From SHZI01 sp031395645 (lineage in GTDB: Bacteria; Pseudomonadota; Gammaproteobacteria; Steroidobacterales; GCA-2729495): DNA of 64,000 nt. Under the pieces are notes generated by a model. The model made no database searches. It was not told where the DNA came from and was given only the letters and a program-made list of their open reading frames with translations. Position numbers and translations under genes: made by a program. Below, piece by piece: positions 1 to 7,484 of the stretch; position 1 is the first letter of the stretch, and every line of letters starts with the position of its first letter. The DNA lies in the NCBI GenBank assembly GCA_031395645.1, contig JANNJM010000036.1, positions 1-64,000 of the forward strand, written 5' to 3'.

Positions 1-109
1 GGGGGGGCTGGCGCTGGGCTTTGTTTTTTTTGGCCTGGCGCGGCCGGACCCACAACGCGGGGGGGGGTTGCTGGCCGGGGCAACCCCGCGACCGGTTATG
101 TCACGTGCG

Positions 110-3100
110 TCAGGTGGACTGGCGGTTAACGCGCCGGGAGCGCCGCCGGGCCGCTACCAATGCCCCTAACCCAAGCAGCAACTCCAGCGGGCCAGTCGCC
201 ATGCTGCCTCCGCTAGTGCTGCCATCGGCAGGTGCGCCGCCCGGATCGCCGGTGCCACCGCCAGTGGAGCCACCGCCGGTGCCACCGCCCGGAGGCGCTG
301 TGACGGCAATCTGGGCAGCCGCTTCCACGGTACCACCAGGACCCGTGCACACCAGCAGGAAGCTGGACGTGGCCGCGAGCGGACCCACCGTCTCGACACC
401 CGATGACGACCGGGCGCCAGTCCAGGCGCCGTTCGCCTGGCAGCTGTTGACGTTGGTGGTAGACCAGGTGAGGGCGCCAGTCCTGCCCTGCTGGACGCTC
501 GGTGAATCGGCCCGCAGCGTCAGCGTGGGCTGTCCCGGGCTCACGACCTCGATCGTGGCGGATTTGCGGCTCGTGCCGCCATTGCCTGTGCAGACCAGGT
601 CATAGGTCCGGGTGGCACTCAGGAACATCGGCTCGCTGCCGACCGTCCCCTTATCGCCCGACCAGGCTTTCTCGCCGACGCAGGAGAAGGCATTCGTGAC
701 TGACCAGAAAACCATCGAACTGTTGCCCAGCTCGACGGAAGCCGGATCGGCATAAAAGCTGATCTCCGGCAGCGGCGGCGGCGCCTGGCCAACCGTGACC
801 TGCACCGTCCTGGAATCCGAGTCACCCACGGTGTTGAAACACTGCAAGGTGTAGGACGTCGCCTGGCTGATTGGCCCGACTGTCGCGGAACCCGAGACAG
901 ACTTCGTTCCCGACCAGCCGCCGGACGCCGTACAGTTTTCGGCATTGGTCGTGGACCAGTTCAGTGTCGTCGTGCCGCCGCTGCTGACCGAGGAAGGCGC
1001 AGCGGCCAGCGTCACTGTCGGCGGCGTGGCGGCCGGCGGTGGCGGCGGCGGTGCCGTACCGTTTGGTGCCGGGATCGGCTGCGTCGAGACGATCAGCTCG
1101 TCATACCAGGTGAACGCGACCGGGTGGACCTGACTGGCATCCTTGCCGGTCTGGTAGGGCGTGATCTGAATGCGGTTAAGCCGCTCCGACGGGCTGCCCT
1201 GGTAGTCCAGAGGGAAGTCCGGAATATCCAGGATCTGCACCAGGGCCTCGCCCTCGTCCGCCATCCAGGCTTCGAGATGCGTGCTTGGTGAGCCAAACGC
1301 GGCAAGCGAGAACTTGAGATAAAACGTCATCCACCGGTCAGCGACGTAGCGCTTGCAGCCGGACTGATTTCTACGCAGACAATTCACGTCGCCCTGCTGA
1401 AAGCGGATGTCACCATCAGGCAACTCCACCTCAAGGTGAGCCGACCCGCAGGAGCCGTACATGATCGGAAAACCCGCGAGATACCGGTTGACCATCACGA
1501 ACTGCAGGGTCGTGCAGGACGGAATGCCAGCCGGATGCAGGATGAACTGCTTCCAGCCGCCGCCCGGCGCATAGTTGGTGGTGAGGAATGCCTCGGAGAA
1601 CCGTTGGCGAAACTGCAGGTACATCGTGTCGCCAGGGCCAAAATCCTTGCCGAGCGAACCGAGCCAGTAGCCGGAGGTATTGGCCGCGGAATTCGAGGGA
1701 ATCTCAAAGCGCAACGAGCCATTGCCCGAGGCCTTGACGTTACTGTCCAGACTCCCGCGAATCTGGCCGTCGTTCGCCGGATACAGCAGGGTCGAGGAAA
1801 AATCGGCTGCCGAATCAAAGCCGACGCATTGCAGGACCCCGGGACCCGTGCAGCGGGCCTGGAAGTTGTTCGTCTGGGTCTGATCCTGCACCGTCACAAT
1901 CGCAGATCGCTGATTGGTCCCGCCGCTGCCCGTGCAGCTCAGGGTGTAAGTGCCGGACGCCGCCAGCGGACCCACGGTCTGGGAGCCGGAAACAGCCTTG
2001 CTACCCGACCAGCTGCCGCTGGCTGTGCAACTCGTGGCATTGCTCGCTGACCAGCTGATGACCGTGGAGCCATTGGGAGCCACCGTCGTCGGGCTTGCCG
2101 CGAGAGAAATGGTCGGTCCGCTCGTCACCACCTGGACGGTGGCACTGCGGGTGACCGAGCCGCCGCTGCCGCTGCAATTCAGCGTGTAGGTGGCCGTGGC
2201 GTTCAAGGGACCCACCGACACACTGCCGGTCGTGGCCTTGCTGCCAGACCACGCACCAGTGGCCGTGCAACTGGTGGCATCGAGGCTGGACCAGCTGAGC
2301 GTCGTCGTGCCGCCGGTGGACAGTGAGTTCGGGCTCGCGCTGAGGCTCGCCGTCGGAGCGTTGCCCGTGGAAGGTCCGCCGCCGCCGGCACTCAGCTTGT
2401 ACATGTAGGTGGGGGCGCTGACATCGTTCACCACGATGAAGGCATTGAGGGACGGAACGTAGCGGAAGCGGCCAAAGGTACCGTTCGCGTTGGCGGTGGG
2501 GCTCGCGCTGCCGGCACCGGCGGTGATTGCCTTCCACGTCCAGGTGCCCGTCTTCCAGTTCGTCGGCGCCTTGAGCGTGTATACGACCGAGCCGCCATTC
2601 CAGGCCACGAACTGGTCGGTGACCGGATCGTATTCCAGGCCACCACTGTAGGTCTGCTGGGCAGTGAGGTCGCCCGTGGTGGAGAGCTTGTACATCACTG
2701 GCGTGGCGACGGAGGTGTCGTAGGCATACACCGATTTGGTAGTCCGGCCGTCGACGACCAGGAGGATCTGCCGCTGGCTGTCGAAAGCCGCGGCTAAGTC
2801 AATGCCCAGATTTGCACCGGGGTATTCCGTCCACGTGTCTGCCACCGGGTCGTACTTGCGAAGCACCTTGTCCGAGGTCGCGAAAGCCCGCCAGGCACCG
2901 TGCCACCAGAGTACGTTGTGGACGGGGTCCCAGGCGCTGGACGCGCCCTCGCCGTCGTCGGAGATCGTGCCTTCCCAGGTCGGCATTCGGGCGCCACGCC
3001 GCCACTGCTTGGTTTGCAGGTTGAGGGCATGCACGTAGGGGGTGCCAGTCGCGGTTTCGTTGTCGGCAGAGCTGCCGAGCTTTACGAACTCATTGGTGAT

Positions 3101-3553
3101 GGCCGAATACTCAAGATAATCGTAGGTGTGCGGAACGCAGGGCGAATTGCCCGCCATGGTCGAGGTGCTGAAATCGCAGTTCGGCGGACTGACCGGGTTC
3201 GTGAGGCGAGACCAGGCACCCTGCGCGACGTCGAAGGCGTAGACCTCATTGCCGTTGTAGCCTGAATGCCCACCGCCAAAGACGAGCAGGGAGCCCGCCG
3301 CACCGAGATTGGTCGCGAAGGCGCCGCCATTCCAGTCGTCCATGACACCGCTAACGCCACCGGCGCCCGAGTAGTTGCAGGCATCGTTGGGACAGGCACT
3401 CACGCTGGCGACCGTGTTTGACGATACCGCCACCCACTTGCCGACCTGGAGATCAGCGGCGGTGACAGCGAGGGCCTGGGGGGCGTTGAAAAGCGCCAGC
3501 GCGAGCACGGCAGCGTGCAGAGAGAGAAGAGTCCTGGTACCGAAATAGCTCAT
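110..3553 (-). CDS. Secreted beta-propeller / Ig-like / ConA-like surface protein with GlyGly-CTERM-like tail
   Basis: Large secreted protein (1,147 residues). A signal peptide ends near NAPQALA. Residues about 20-395 look like a kelch/galactose-oxidase-type propeller (VFGGGHSGYNGNEVYAFD and similar blades). Two Ig-like repeats follow (about 398-565), then a lectin/polysaccharide-lyase-like ConA-type region (about 570-815), then three more Ig-like repeats (about 832-1086). Each Ig repeat carries a W-S, a Cys, a WSG-x-K and a second Cys. The end is a Gly-rich linker, GGSM, a hydrophobic stretch and AARRRSRR, resembling GlyGly-CTERM tails cut by rhombosortases and exported by type II secretion. 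The ATG at 3553 is preferred because AGGAGG lies 10 bases upstream; a longer GTG frame (3574) would bury that site. A GEMM-I riboswitch precedes it. Carbohydrate binding or matrix function is inference. Confidence 0.85.
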   Translation of the reverse strand: MSYFGTRTLLSLHAAVLALALFNAPQALAVTAADLQVGKWVAVSSNTVASVSACPNDACNYSGAGGVSGVMDDWNGGAFATNLGAAGSLLVFGGGHSGYNGNEVYAFDVAQGAWSRLTNPVSPPNCDFSTSTMAGNSPCVPHTYDYLEYSAITNEFVKLGSSADNETATGTPYVHALNLQTKQWRRGARMPTWEGTISDDGEGASSAWDPVHNVLWWHGAWRAFATSDKVLRKYDPVADTWTEYPGANLGIDLAAAFDSQRQILLVVDGRTTKSVYAYDTSVATPVMYKLSTTGDLTAQQTYSGGLEYDPVTDQFVAWNGGSVVYTLKAPTNWKTGTWTWKAITAGAGSASPTANANGTFGRFRYVPSLNAFIVVNDVSAPTYMYKLSAGGGGPSTGNAPTASLSASPNSLSTGGTTTLSWSSLDATSCTATGAWSGSKATTGSVSVGPLNATATYTLNCSGSGGSVTRSATVQVVTSGPTISLAASPTTVAPNGSTVISWSASNATSCTASGSWSGSKAVSGSQTVGPLAASGTYTLSCTGSGGTNQRSAIVTVQDQTQTNNFQARCTGPGVLQCVGFDSAADFSSTLLYPANDGQIRGSLDSNVKASGNGSLRFEIPSNSAANTSGYWLGSLGKDFGPGDTMYLQFRQRFSEAFLTTNYAPGGGWKQFILHPAGIPSCTTLQFVMVNRYLAGFPIMYGSCGSAHLEVELPDGDIRFQQGDVNCLRRNQSGCKRYVADRWMTFYLKFSLAAFGSPSTHLEAWMADEGEALVQILDIPDFPLDYQGSPSERLNRIQITPYQTGKDASQVHPVAFTWYDELIVSTQPIPAPNGTAPPPPPPAATPPTVTLAAAPSSVSSGGTTTLNWSTTNAENCTASGGWSGTKSVSGSATVGPISQATSYTLQCFNTVGDSDSRTVQVTVGQAPPPLPEISFYADPASVELGNSSMVFWSVTNAFSCVGEKAWSGDKGTVGSEPMFLSATRTYDLVCTGNGGTSRKSATIEVVSPGQPTLTLRADSPSVQQGRTGALTWSTTNVNSCQANGAWTGARSSSGVETVGPLAATSSFLLVCTGPGGTVEAAAQIAVTAPPGGGTGGGSTGGGTGDPGGAPADGSTSGGSMATGPLELLLGLGALVAARRRSRRVNRQST

Positions 3554-3623
3554 GCGCTTTTGGCCTCCTGCCACAGATGTCCTTTAACGGCATACCGGGC
3601 AGCAGACGCGCGCGTACTGAGTG

Positions 3624-3670
3624 GCAAAGGAAACGTTTTCGCCGCTGAATGGCCAGCGACTTTCCTTTGC
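3624..3670 (-). promoter_or_regulatory. Hairpin directly downstream of riboswitch (candidate expression platform)
   Basis: On the minus strand GCAAAGGAAA (3670-3661) is perfectly complementary to TTTCCTTTGC (3633-3624), and the enclosed segment contains a nested CGCTG/CAGCG hairpin. The stem shares two bases with the closing helix of the aptamer, so the two may compete. No U-tract follows, so a classical intrinsic terminator is not evident. Confidence 0.45.
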
Positions 3671-3760
3671 GTTCAGCTACGGCAACCCCGCTATCCACCT
3701 ACAACTCCGTGGACCGGAGGCTTTGCGTCCCCAAGTCACCTTGGGTATGCCCTAGAACGC
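3669..3760 (-). promoter_or_regulatory. GEMM-I (cyclic di-GMP-I) riboswitch
   Basis: Read on the minus strand, the element has the GEMM-I hallmarks in order: closing helix GCGTTC...GAACGC, AGGGCATACC, a CAAG-GTGA-CTTG stem with a GNRA tetraloop, GGGACGCAAAGCC, a second stem, then GGATAGCGGGGTTGCC. It differs from the usual GGCAAACC by one base (GGCATACC). It lies 115 bases upstream of the surface-protein start codon. GEMM-I RNAs bind c-di-GMP. The AGGGCA context matches my memory of the Vibrio Vc2 aptamer, which argues against the cGAMP-binding subclass; that last point is inference. Confidence 0.85.
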
Positions 3761-3806
3761 GCGACAAGCTTACCTACGGCAGCCAGACCGAATCAATAAG
3801 TGCGCG

Positions 3807-3836
3807 TTTCTACAGGAGAATCTACGCTTATGTCAA
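3807..3836 (-). promoter_or_regulatory. Candidate promoter for the riboswitch/surface-protein transcript
   Basis: The minus strand carries a perfect TTGACA (3836-3831), an 18-base spacer and TAGAAA (3812-3807). The implied start near 3800 lies about 40 bases upstream of the aptamer. The -10 is imperfect, so the exact start is uncertain. Confidence 0.4.
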
Positions 3837-3927
3837 AATATTGCCGCGGGCCTGCGTCGTCCGAAACCAACAGCGGCGCGCGCAAAAACCGTTGCATTGC
3901 GGAGGCTGTACGTGGCAAAACAGTAGC

Positions 3928-3956
3928 TTAGGGGACCATCGGAGAATCCCCCTAGG
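3928..3956 (-). terminator. Possible terminator hairpin after the GT4 gene
   Basis: On the minus strand, TAGGGGG...CCCCTA forms a hairpin about 100 bases beyond the GT4 stop codon, with a short TTTT a few bases further on. The U-tract is weak and displaced, so the call is tentative. Confidence 0.3.
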
Positions 3957-4048
3957 CGCAGCCAATGCGCTACACAGCCCCTGTCGACGCTTCCGGGCGG
4001 TGACATTCCGCGCGACTTAAGCGGGATGCGAGCGTCCTCCCGGGCAGC

Positions 4049-5317
4049 TCATGGCCTCCGCAGACGTGTGAACAGCGTCGCAAATTCCGCAACCCGGTGG
4101 ACCCGGGAGTACTGGTCTGCTGCCGCGGACGCCAGCACAGGCTCGGTCCCCGTCGCCAGGTTCTGCAGGAATGCGCGCAGCCCGACCTCGATACGCGCGG
4201 AGTCGTCGATAGGCAGCAACCTGCCAACCCCGGCGCGCCTGAGCAGCGCCGCCGTTTCCCCAGCCTCGTCCGCCAGCGCGAGTATCGGCCGGCGGGCACG
4301 CAGGTATTCATAGACCTTGGCCGGCACAGCAGGATTGGAGGTATGGCCCTGAAAAAGCAGCAGGCCGTCAGCATCGAGCATCTCGCGTAACGCCGCCTGG
4401 TAGCCTATCAACGGTGCGAGTTCGACGATGTCAGCCAGTTGCAGCCGATCGATGAGCGGCCGGTACGTCTGGTCATGGCCCGTCGCCCGGAGGATGACCC
4501 GCAGTTGGACCGGCAACTGACCACTGGAACGCAGTGCGAAGAGCGCTGCCAGGAACGCGCCCGGATCACGATCGGGACCGGGATACAGCGTGCCGCTGTG
4601 GACGAGTAGCAGGCGACCGTGCGCGGCAGCCCCGGGGAGACGGGACGACGGCAGGGCCTCGGCCAGCGCGAAAGGCTCCGGATCGAAGCCGTTCGCAATG
4701 ACCTCCGCAACCTGGCCGGCCTTGCGCTCCGGGTGACGGTCCAGGTAGATCTGTCGCGCGGCGTCAGTACAAAACGTGGTGGCAGTCGCGTGGCGGGCCA
4801 CACGCCTCTCGACCCACAGCCGGGCCCTTCGCACCTGTGGATTCTCCGGATACCACACACCGTCGACCTGCTCGACCATCGGGTCGCGAAAGTCGGCAAC
4901 CCAGGGCAGCCGTGAAATTCTGTGCAGCGCGAGTCCGATGAGGTGAGCGGTCCCCAGCGGGAACGTGGACCAGAGCACGTCGGGCCGGAACTGGCGAATA
5001 AGCCGCAGGCCAGCCCACACAGCGCCCGGAAACCAGCTTGACCAGCGATCGGGAATTCCGAGCCAGCCGGGATACCAGCCCGCGATGGAGAGGTCGCGGA
5101 CTGCGTCCAGCGCTCTGGCGCGAACGACGGTGAGATCGCCAGGCAACGCGGCCAGCGAGGACTCATCCACAGATTCGTAATCACGGGCGCGGGCCGTCAG
5201 GACGGCAGGCTGCCAGTCGTGGGCTGGAAGGTAGCGCGCCAGCGAAAGTGGCCGCTGGAGGCCGCTGCTTGAATTCAGCGGGGGGAAATGGAAGGCGATC
5301 AGCAGTACGCGCTTCAT
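4049..5317 (-). CDS. GT4-type glycosyltransferase
   Basis: Cytoplasmic GT-B glycosyltransferase of about 422 residues. The N-terminal Rossmann half opens with KRVLLIAFHFPPLNSSSGLQR, as in many GT4 enzymes, and contains PWVADFRDP. The C-terminal half has the sugar-nucleotide site (TSNPAVPAKVYEYL and RPILALAD). Two starts are possible: ATG at 5317, which begins at MKRVLLIAF and has AGGAG only two bases upstream, or ATG at 5332, which adds five residues. It stands apart from the main polysaccharide operon, between two riboswitch-controlled genes, with no obvious partner. Donor and acceptor sugars cannot be predicted; a role in decorating or extending the nearby polysaccharide is inference. Confidence 0.85.
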   Translation of the reverse strand: MKRVLLIAFHFPPLNSSSGLQRPLSLARYLPAHDWQPAVLTARARDYESVDESSLAALPGDLTVVRARALDAVRDLSIAGWYPGWLGIPDRWSSWFPGAVWAGLRLIRQFRPDVLWSTFPLGTAHLIGLALHRISRLPWVADFRDPMVEQVDGVWYPENPQVRRARLWVERRVARHATATTFCTDAARQIYLDRHPERKAGQVAEVIANGFDPEPFALAEALPSSRLPGAAAHGRLLLVHSGTLYPGPDRDPGAFLAALFALRSSGQLPVQLRVILRATGHDQTYRPLIDRLQLADIVELAPLIGYQAALREMLDADGLLLFQGHTSNPAVPAKVYEYLRARRPILALADEAGETAALLRRAGVGRLLPIDDSARIEVGLRAFLQNLATGTEPVLASAAADQYSRVHRVAEFATLFTRLRRP

Positions 5318-5526
5318 TGCTCCTGATGCCATCCTCGCTGTAGCGGCCTGAAATTATAGCTGACCCGCACAGAGCAGGCGGTTGGCATAGGCGTGCGTTG
5401 TGTGCGGACGAGTACGCTGCCCACAGGGGGCTCAGTTCAATCCGCATGCCGCGCAGGTCTCAGGATCGCGACACCGGGCCGCTGAACTTCCCATTAACAA
5501 TCATTGTCTTACCAACTTATGTTAGC

Positions 5527-5556
5527 TTGCGCGTTCACCGACTGCTGATCTAGACT
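5527..5556 (+). promoter_or_regulatory. Promoter for the riboswitch/small-protein transcript
   Basis: TTGCGC (5527-5532), an 18-base spacer and TAGACT (5551-5556) predict transcription starting around 5563, just before the aptamer's closing helix. The position fits well; the hexamers are only moderate matches to a sigma-70 promoter. Confidence 0.5.
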
Positions 5557-5565
5557 CCGCACGCC

Positions 5566-5654
5566 GACCAGGGCAAACCCGTCGCGAGACGGGGACGCAA
5601 AGCCACCGGTCTGGGGGAGTTCCTCCATGACAGCGGGGTTGCCGGCAGGTGGTC
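5566..5654 (+). promoter_or_regulatory. GEMM-I (cyclic di-GMP-I) riboswitch
   Basis: The element shows a GACC...GGTC closing helix, AGGGCAAACC, a CGTC-GCGA-GACG stem with a GNRA tetraloop, GGGACGCAAAGCC, ACCGGTC with a second stem, ATGACAGCGGGGTTGCCGG. All signature blocks of the c-di-GMP-I class are present and closer to consensus than in the minus-strand copy. It begins at the predicted transcription start and ends 120 bases before the small secreted-protein gene. Whether ligand turns the gene on or off is not decidable by eye. Confidence 0.92.
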
Positions 5655-5739
5655 TCCGTTCGTCCCGACGGAGCACACCCGCACTGCATCCCCTGTTGCA
5701 TGTCCGTACTCCCCCGCCGTTGCGCGCGTTCCTGCCGGC
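5641..5739 (+). promoter_or_regulatory. Candidate alternative pairing of the riboswitch expression platform
   Basis: GCCGGCAGG (5641-5649), which lies inside the aptamer's 3' closing region, is perfectly complementary to CCTGCCGGC (5731-5739), 26 bases before the ribosome binding site. The pairing would exclude formation of the aptamer's closing helix and brings the leader into a different fold. A smaller CTCCGT/ACGGAG hairpin (5654-5673) lies in between. No U-tract follows, so control of translation is more likely than termination. Confidence 0.4.
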
Positions 5740-5774
5740 TTAGCCGTCACCAGCGCACTATTGTGGAGAGTTAC

Positions 5775-6101
5775 ATGCAGTTAAAACTTGCCGCCGTGCT
5801 GTCCCTGACGCTGGCCTCGGCTGCCGTCGCGCAGACTGCGAGCCCCAGCTGGATCCAGGATTTCCTGCTGGTCGGGGCGCCGCAAACCAAGGTCGTCCGT
5901 CATCCACTCGACAGGTCGCGTTACTACCTCTGCTGGCAGGAAGGCAACAATCGATTCGGCCTCGCCTTTCGGCGCGGCGTGCTGGACGACAAGCTGAAGG
6001 CGATGAAGCCCGGCAGCAGCGCGTCCCTGTCGACGATGATGTCGGCCAGCCAGTCACCGTGGACGGCGGCGGACGAGAAAACCTGCTGGGGTGAAAAATA
6101 G
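5775..6101 (+). CDS. Small secreted protein of unknown function under c-di-GMP riboswitch
   Basis: A 108-residue protein that I do not recognise. It starts with a clear signal peptide (MQLKLAAVLSLTLASAAVAQ), leaving a mature protein of about 88 residues. That part contains two cysteines (in YYLCWQEG and KTCWGEK) which could form one disulfide, and several aromatic residues. GGAG lies six bases before the ATG, which fixes the start against longer upstream frames. The gene stands alone on the plus strand, convergent with ugd, and follows a GEMM-I riboswitch, so its expression should track cyclic di-GMP. Its place at the end of the exopolysaccharide locus suggests a matrix or envelope role, but no domain supports a specific function. 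Confidence 0.8.
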   Translation: MQLKLAAVLSLTLASAAVAQTASPSWIQDFLLVGAPQTKVVRHPLDRSRYYLCWQEGNNRFGLAFRRGVLDDKLKAMKPGSSASLSTMMSASQSPWTAADEKTCWGEK

Positions 6102-6105
6102 GGGA

Positions 6106-6128
6106 TCGCGCCTGAAGGCGCTCCTACA
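6106..6128 (-). repeat. REP element copy 1
   Basis: On the minus strand this reads TGTAGGAG followed by the hairpin GCGCCT-TC-AGGCGC and GA. The same 23-base element occurs at 40182-40204, and a diverged copy at 22828-22850. A second partial head, GTGTAGGAGC, lies at 6129-6138 and includes the ugd stop codon. Such short palindromes with a conserved head are typical of REP families mobilised by RAYT transposases. Confidence 0.8.
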
Positions 6129-6134
6129 GAGCTC

Positions 6135-7484
6135 CTACACGGGGAGCGCCTTGCCGCGGCCGATGGCGTAGTGAGCGAAACCCTGCTTCGCGAGCAACTT
6201 TGGGTCGTAGAGGTTGCGGCCGTCGAAGATCACGGGGGCCGTCAGGGCTTTGCGGATCCGGTCGAAGTCCGGGCTGCGGAATTCCTGCCACTCGGTGACG
6301 ATCACGAGCGCGTTGGCGCCCTGCAGCGCCTCGTCCGCTGACGCGCACAGTGTCAGGTCCGGGCGCGCGCCGCAGATGCGGGTCGTTTCCGCCATCGACT
6401 GGGGATCGTAGGCACGGACGCTGGCGCCGGCGGCCCACAGGGCTTCCATCAGTACCAGACTGGGCGCCTCGCGCATGTCGTCCGTATTGGGCTTGAAAGC
6501 CAGCCCCCAGAGGGCAAACGTCCGGCCCTTGAGCTTGCCGCCGTAGTGGGCGCTCATCTTGCGGAACAGTGAGTGCTTTTGCCGGTTGTTGACGCTGTCC
6601 ACGGCCCGCACGAGCTCAGCGTCGTAACCAATCTCCTCCGCGGAGCGGATCAGCGCGTGCACGTCCTTGGGGAAGCAGGAGCCGCCGTAGCCGCAACCGG
6701 GATAGATGAACGAATAGCCGATGCGCGGGTCCGAGCCGATGCCGACCCGCACCTGCTCGATGTCCGCGCCGTAGCGTTCGGCAATGTTGGCCAGTTCGTT
6801 CATCAGGCTGATCTTGGTGGCCAGCATCACGTTGGCGGCATACTTCGTCAGCTCCGCCGAGCGCACGTCCATCACGATCAGCTTGTCGTGGGTACGGCTG
6901 AAGGGCTCGTAGAGCTGACGAAGCAGCTCGGCAGCGCGCGGACTGTCGGTGCCAACAATGATGCGGTCGGGCTTCATGAAGTCGGCCACCGCGGCGCCCT
7001 CCTTCAGGAATTCCGGATTCGAGACCACGTCGAACTCGGGCGCGGTCTTGCCGGCAAACGCACGCGCACCTAACGCTGCGGCAATGGTCTTGCGCACAAG
7101 ATCCGCGGTTCCGACGGGGACCGTGGACTTGTCCACGATGACCTTGTATTCGGTCATGTACTGGCCAATGGACTCGGCCACGGTCAGGACGTGGCGCAGA
7201 TCGGCCGAGCCGTCCTCGTTCTTTGGCGTACCCACGGCAATCAGCTGAAGGTCGCCATGGCGCACGCCCTCGGCAACATCGGTCGTGAACTTCAGGCGAC
7301 CGGCAGCGTGCTCGCGGCGCACGAGGTCGCCCAGGCCGGGCTCGTAGATGGGGATTTCGCCGGCGTTCAGCGCCACCACCTTGGCCTTGTCGATATCGAC
7401 GCAGAGCACGTGGTTGCCCGCCTGTGCAATGCAGGCTCCTGTCACCAGGCCCACGTAGCCCGTACCGTGCACGGTTATTTTCAT
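6135..7484 (-). CDS. ugd: UDP-glucose 6-dehydrogenase
   Basis: Oxidises UDP-glucose to UDP-glucuronate with two NAD+, supplying acidic sugar donors to the polysaccharide operon. At 449 residues it is the usual length. It has the NAD-binding start MKITVHGTGYVGLVTGACIA, the STVPVGT motif, the family signature around NPEFLKEGAAV, and the catalytic cysteine in GYGGSCFPKD. It is the last gene of the minus-strand polysaccharide run, 104 bases after the 4,6-dehydratase, with a small hairpin (CGGCCCT/AGGGCCG) in the gap. Its TAG stop sits inside a REP-like TGTAGGAGC, so its last residues may have been altered by REP insertion. The epimerase upstream in the operon could convert its product to UDP-galacturonate. 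Confidence 0.95.
   Translation of the reverse strand: MKITVHGTGYVGLVTGACIAQAGNHVLCVDIDKAKVVALNAGEIPIYEPGLGDLVRREHAAGRLKFTTDVAEGVRHGDLQLIAVGTPKNEDGSADLRHVLTVAESIGQYMTEYKVIVDKSTVPVGTADLVRKTIAAALGARAFAGKTAPEFDVVSNPEFLKEGAAVADFMKPDRIIVGTDSPRAAELLRQLYEPFSRTHDKLIVMDVRSAELTKYAANVMLATKISLMNELANIAERYGADIEQVRVGIGSDPRIGYSFIYPGCGYGGSCFPKDVHALIRSAEEIGYDAELVRAVDSVNNRQKHSLFRKMSAHYGGKLKGRTFALWGLAFKPNTDDMREAPSLVLMEALWAAGASVRAYDPQSMAETTRICGARPDLTLCASADEALQGANALVIVTEWQEFRSPDFDRIRKALTAPVIFDGRNLYDPKLLAKQGFAHYAIGRGKALPV

Larger units (their letters stand above)
3554..4048 (-). other. Long leader/intergenic region upstream of the surface protein
   Basis: These 495 bases hold no convincing gene. From high to low coordinate they contain a possible terminator hairpin for the GT4 gene, a promoter-like TTGACA, a GEMM-I riboswitch, a strong hairpin overlapping its last bases, and the ribosome binding site of the surface-protein gene. 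Short open frames on the plus strand here have no ribosome binding site and run across the RNA structures. Confidence 0.7.
5318..5774 (+). other. Intergenic and leader region of the small secreted protein
   Basis: These 457 bases separate the divergent GT4 and small secreted-protein genes. They hold an AT-rich patch with the short palindrome ACAATcATTGT (5497-5507), a promoter-like pair of hexamers, a GEMM-I riboswitch, a hairpin (5654-5673), a segment complementary to the aptamer's 3' side (5731-5739) and the ribosome binding site GGAG (5765-5768). No gene is seen in it. Confidence 0.7.

Noticed and set aside
56..95. GC-rich inverted repeat near the left edge
   Set aside because: The arms are uneven because of a G-run and there is no T-run on the minus strand; too near the edge to judge.
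3649..4020. Plus-strand open frame of 123 codons
   Set aside because: It covers the minus-strand riboswitch, its promoter and hairpins, has no ribosome binding site and no recognisable protein features.
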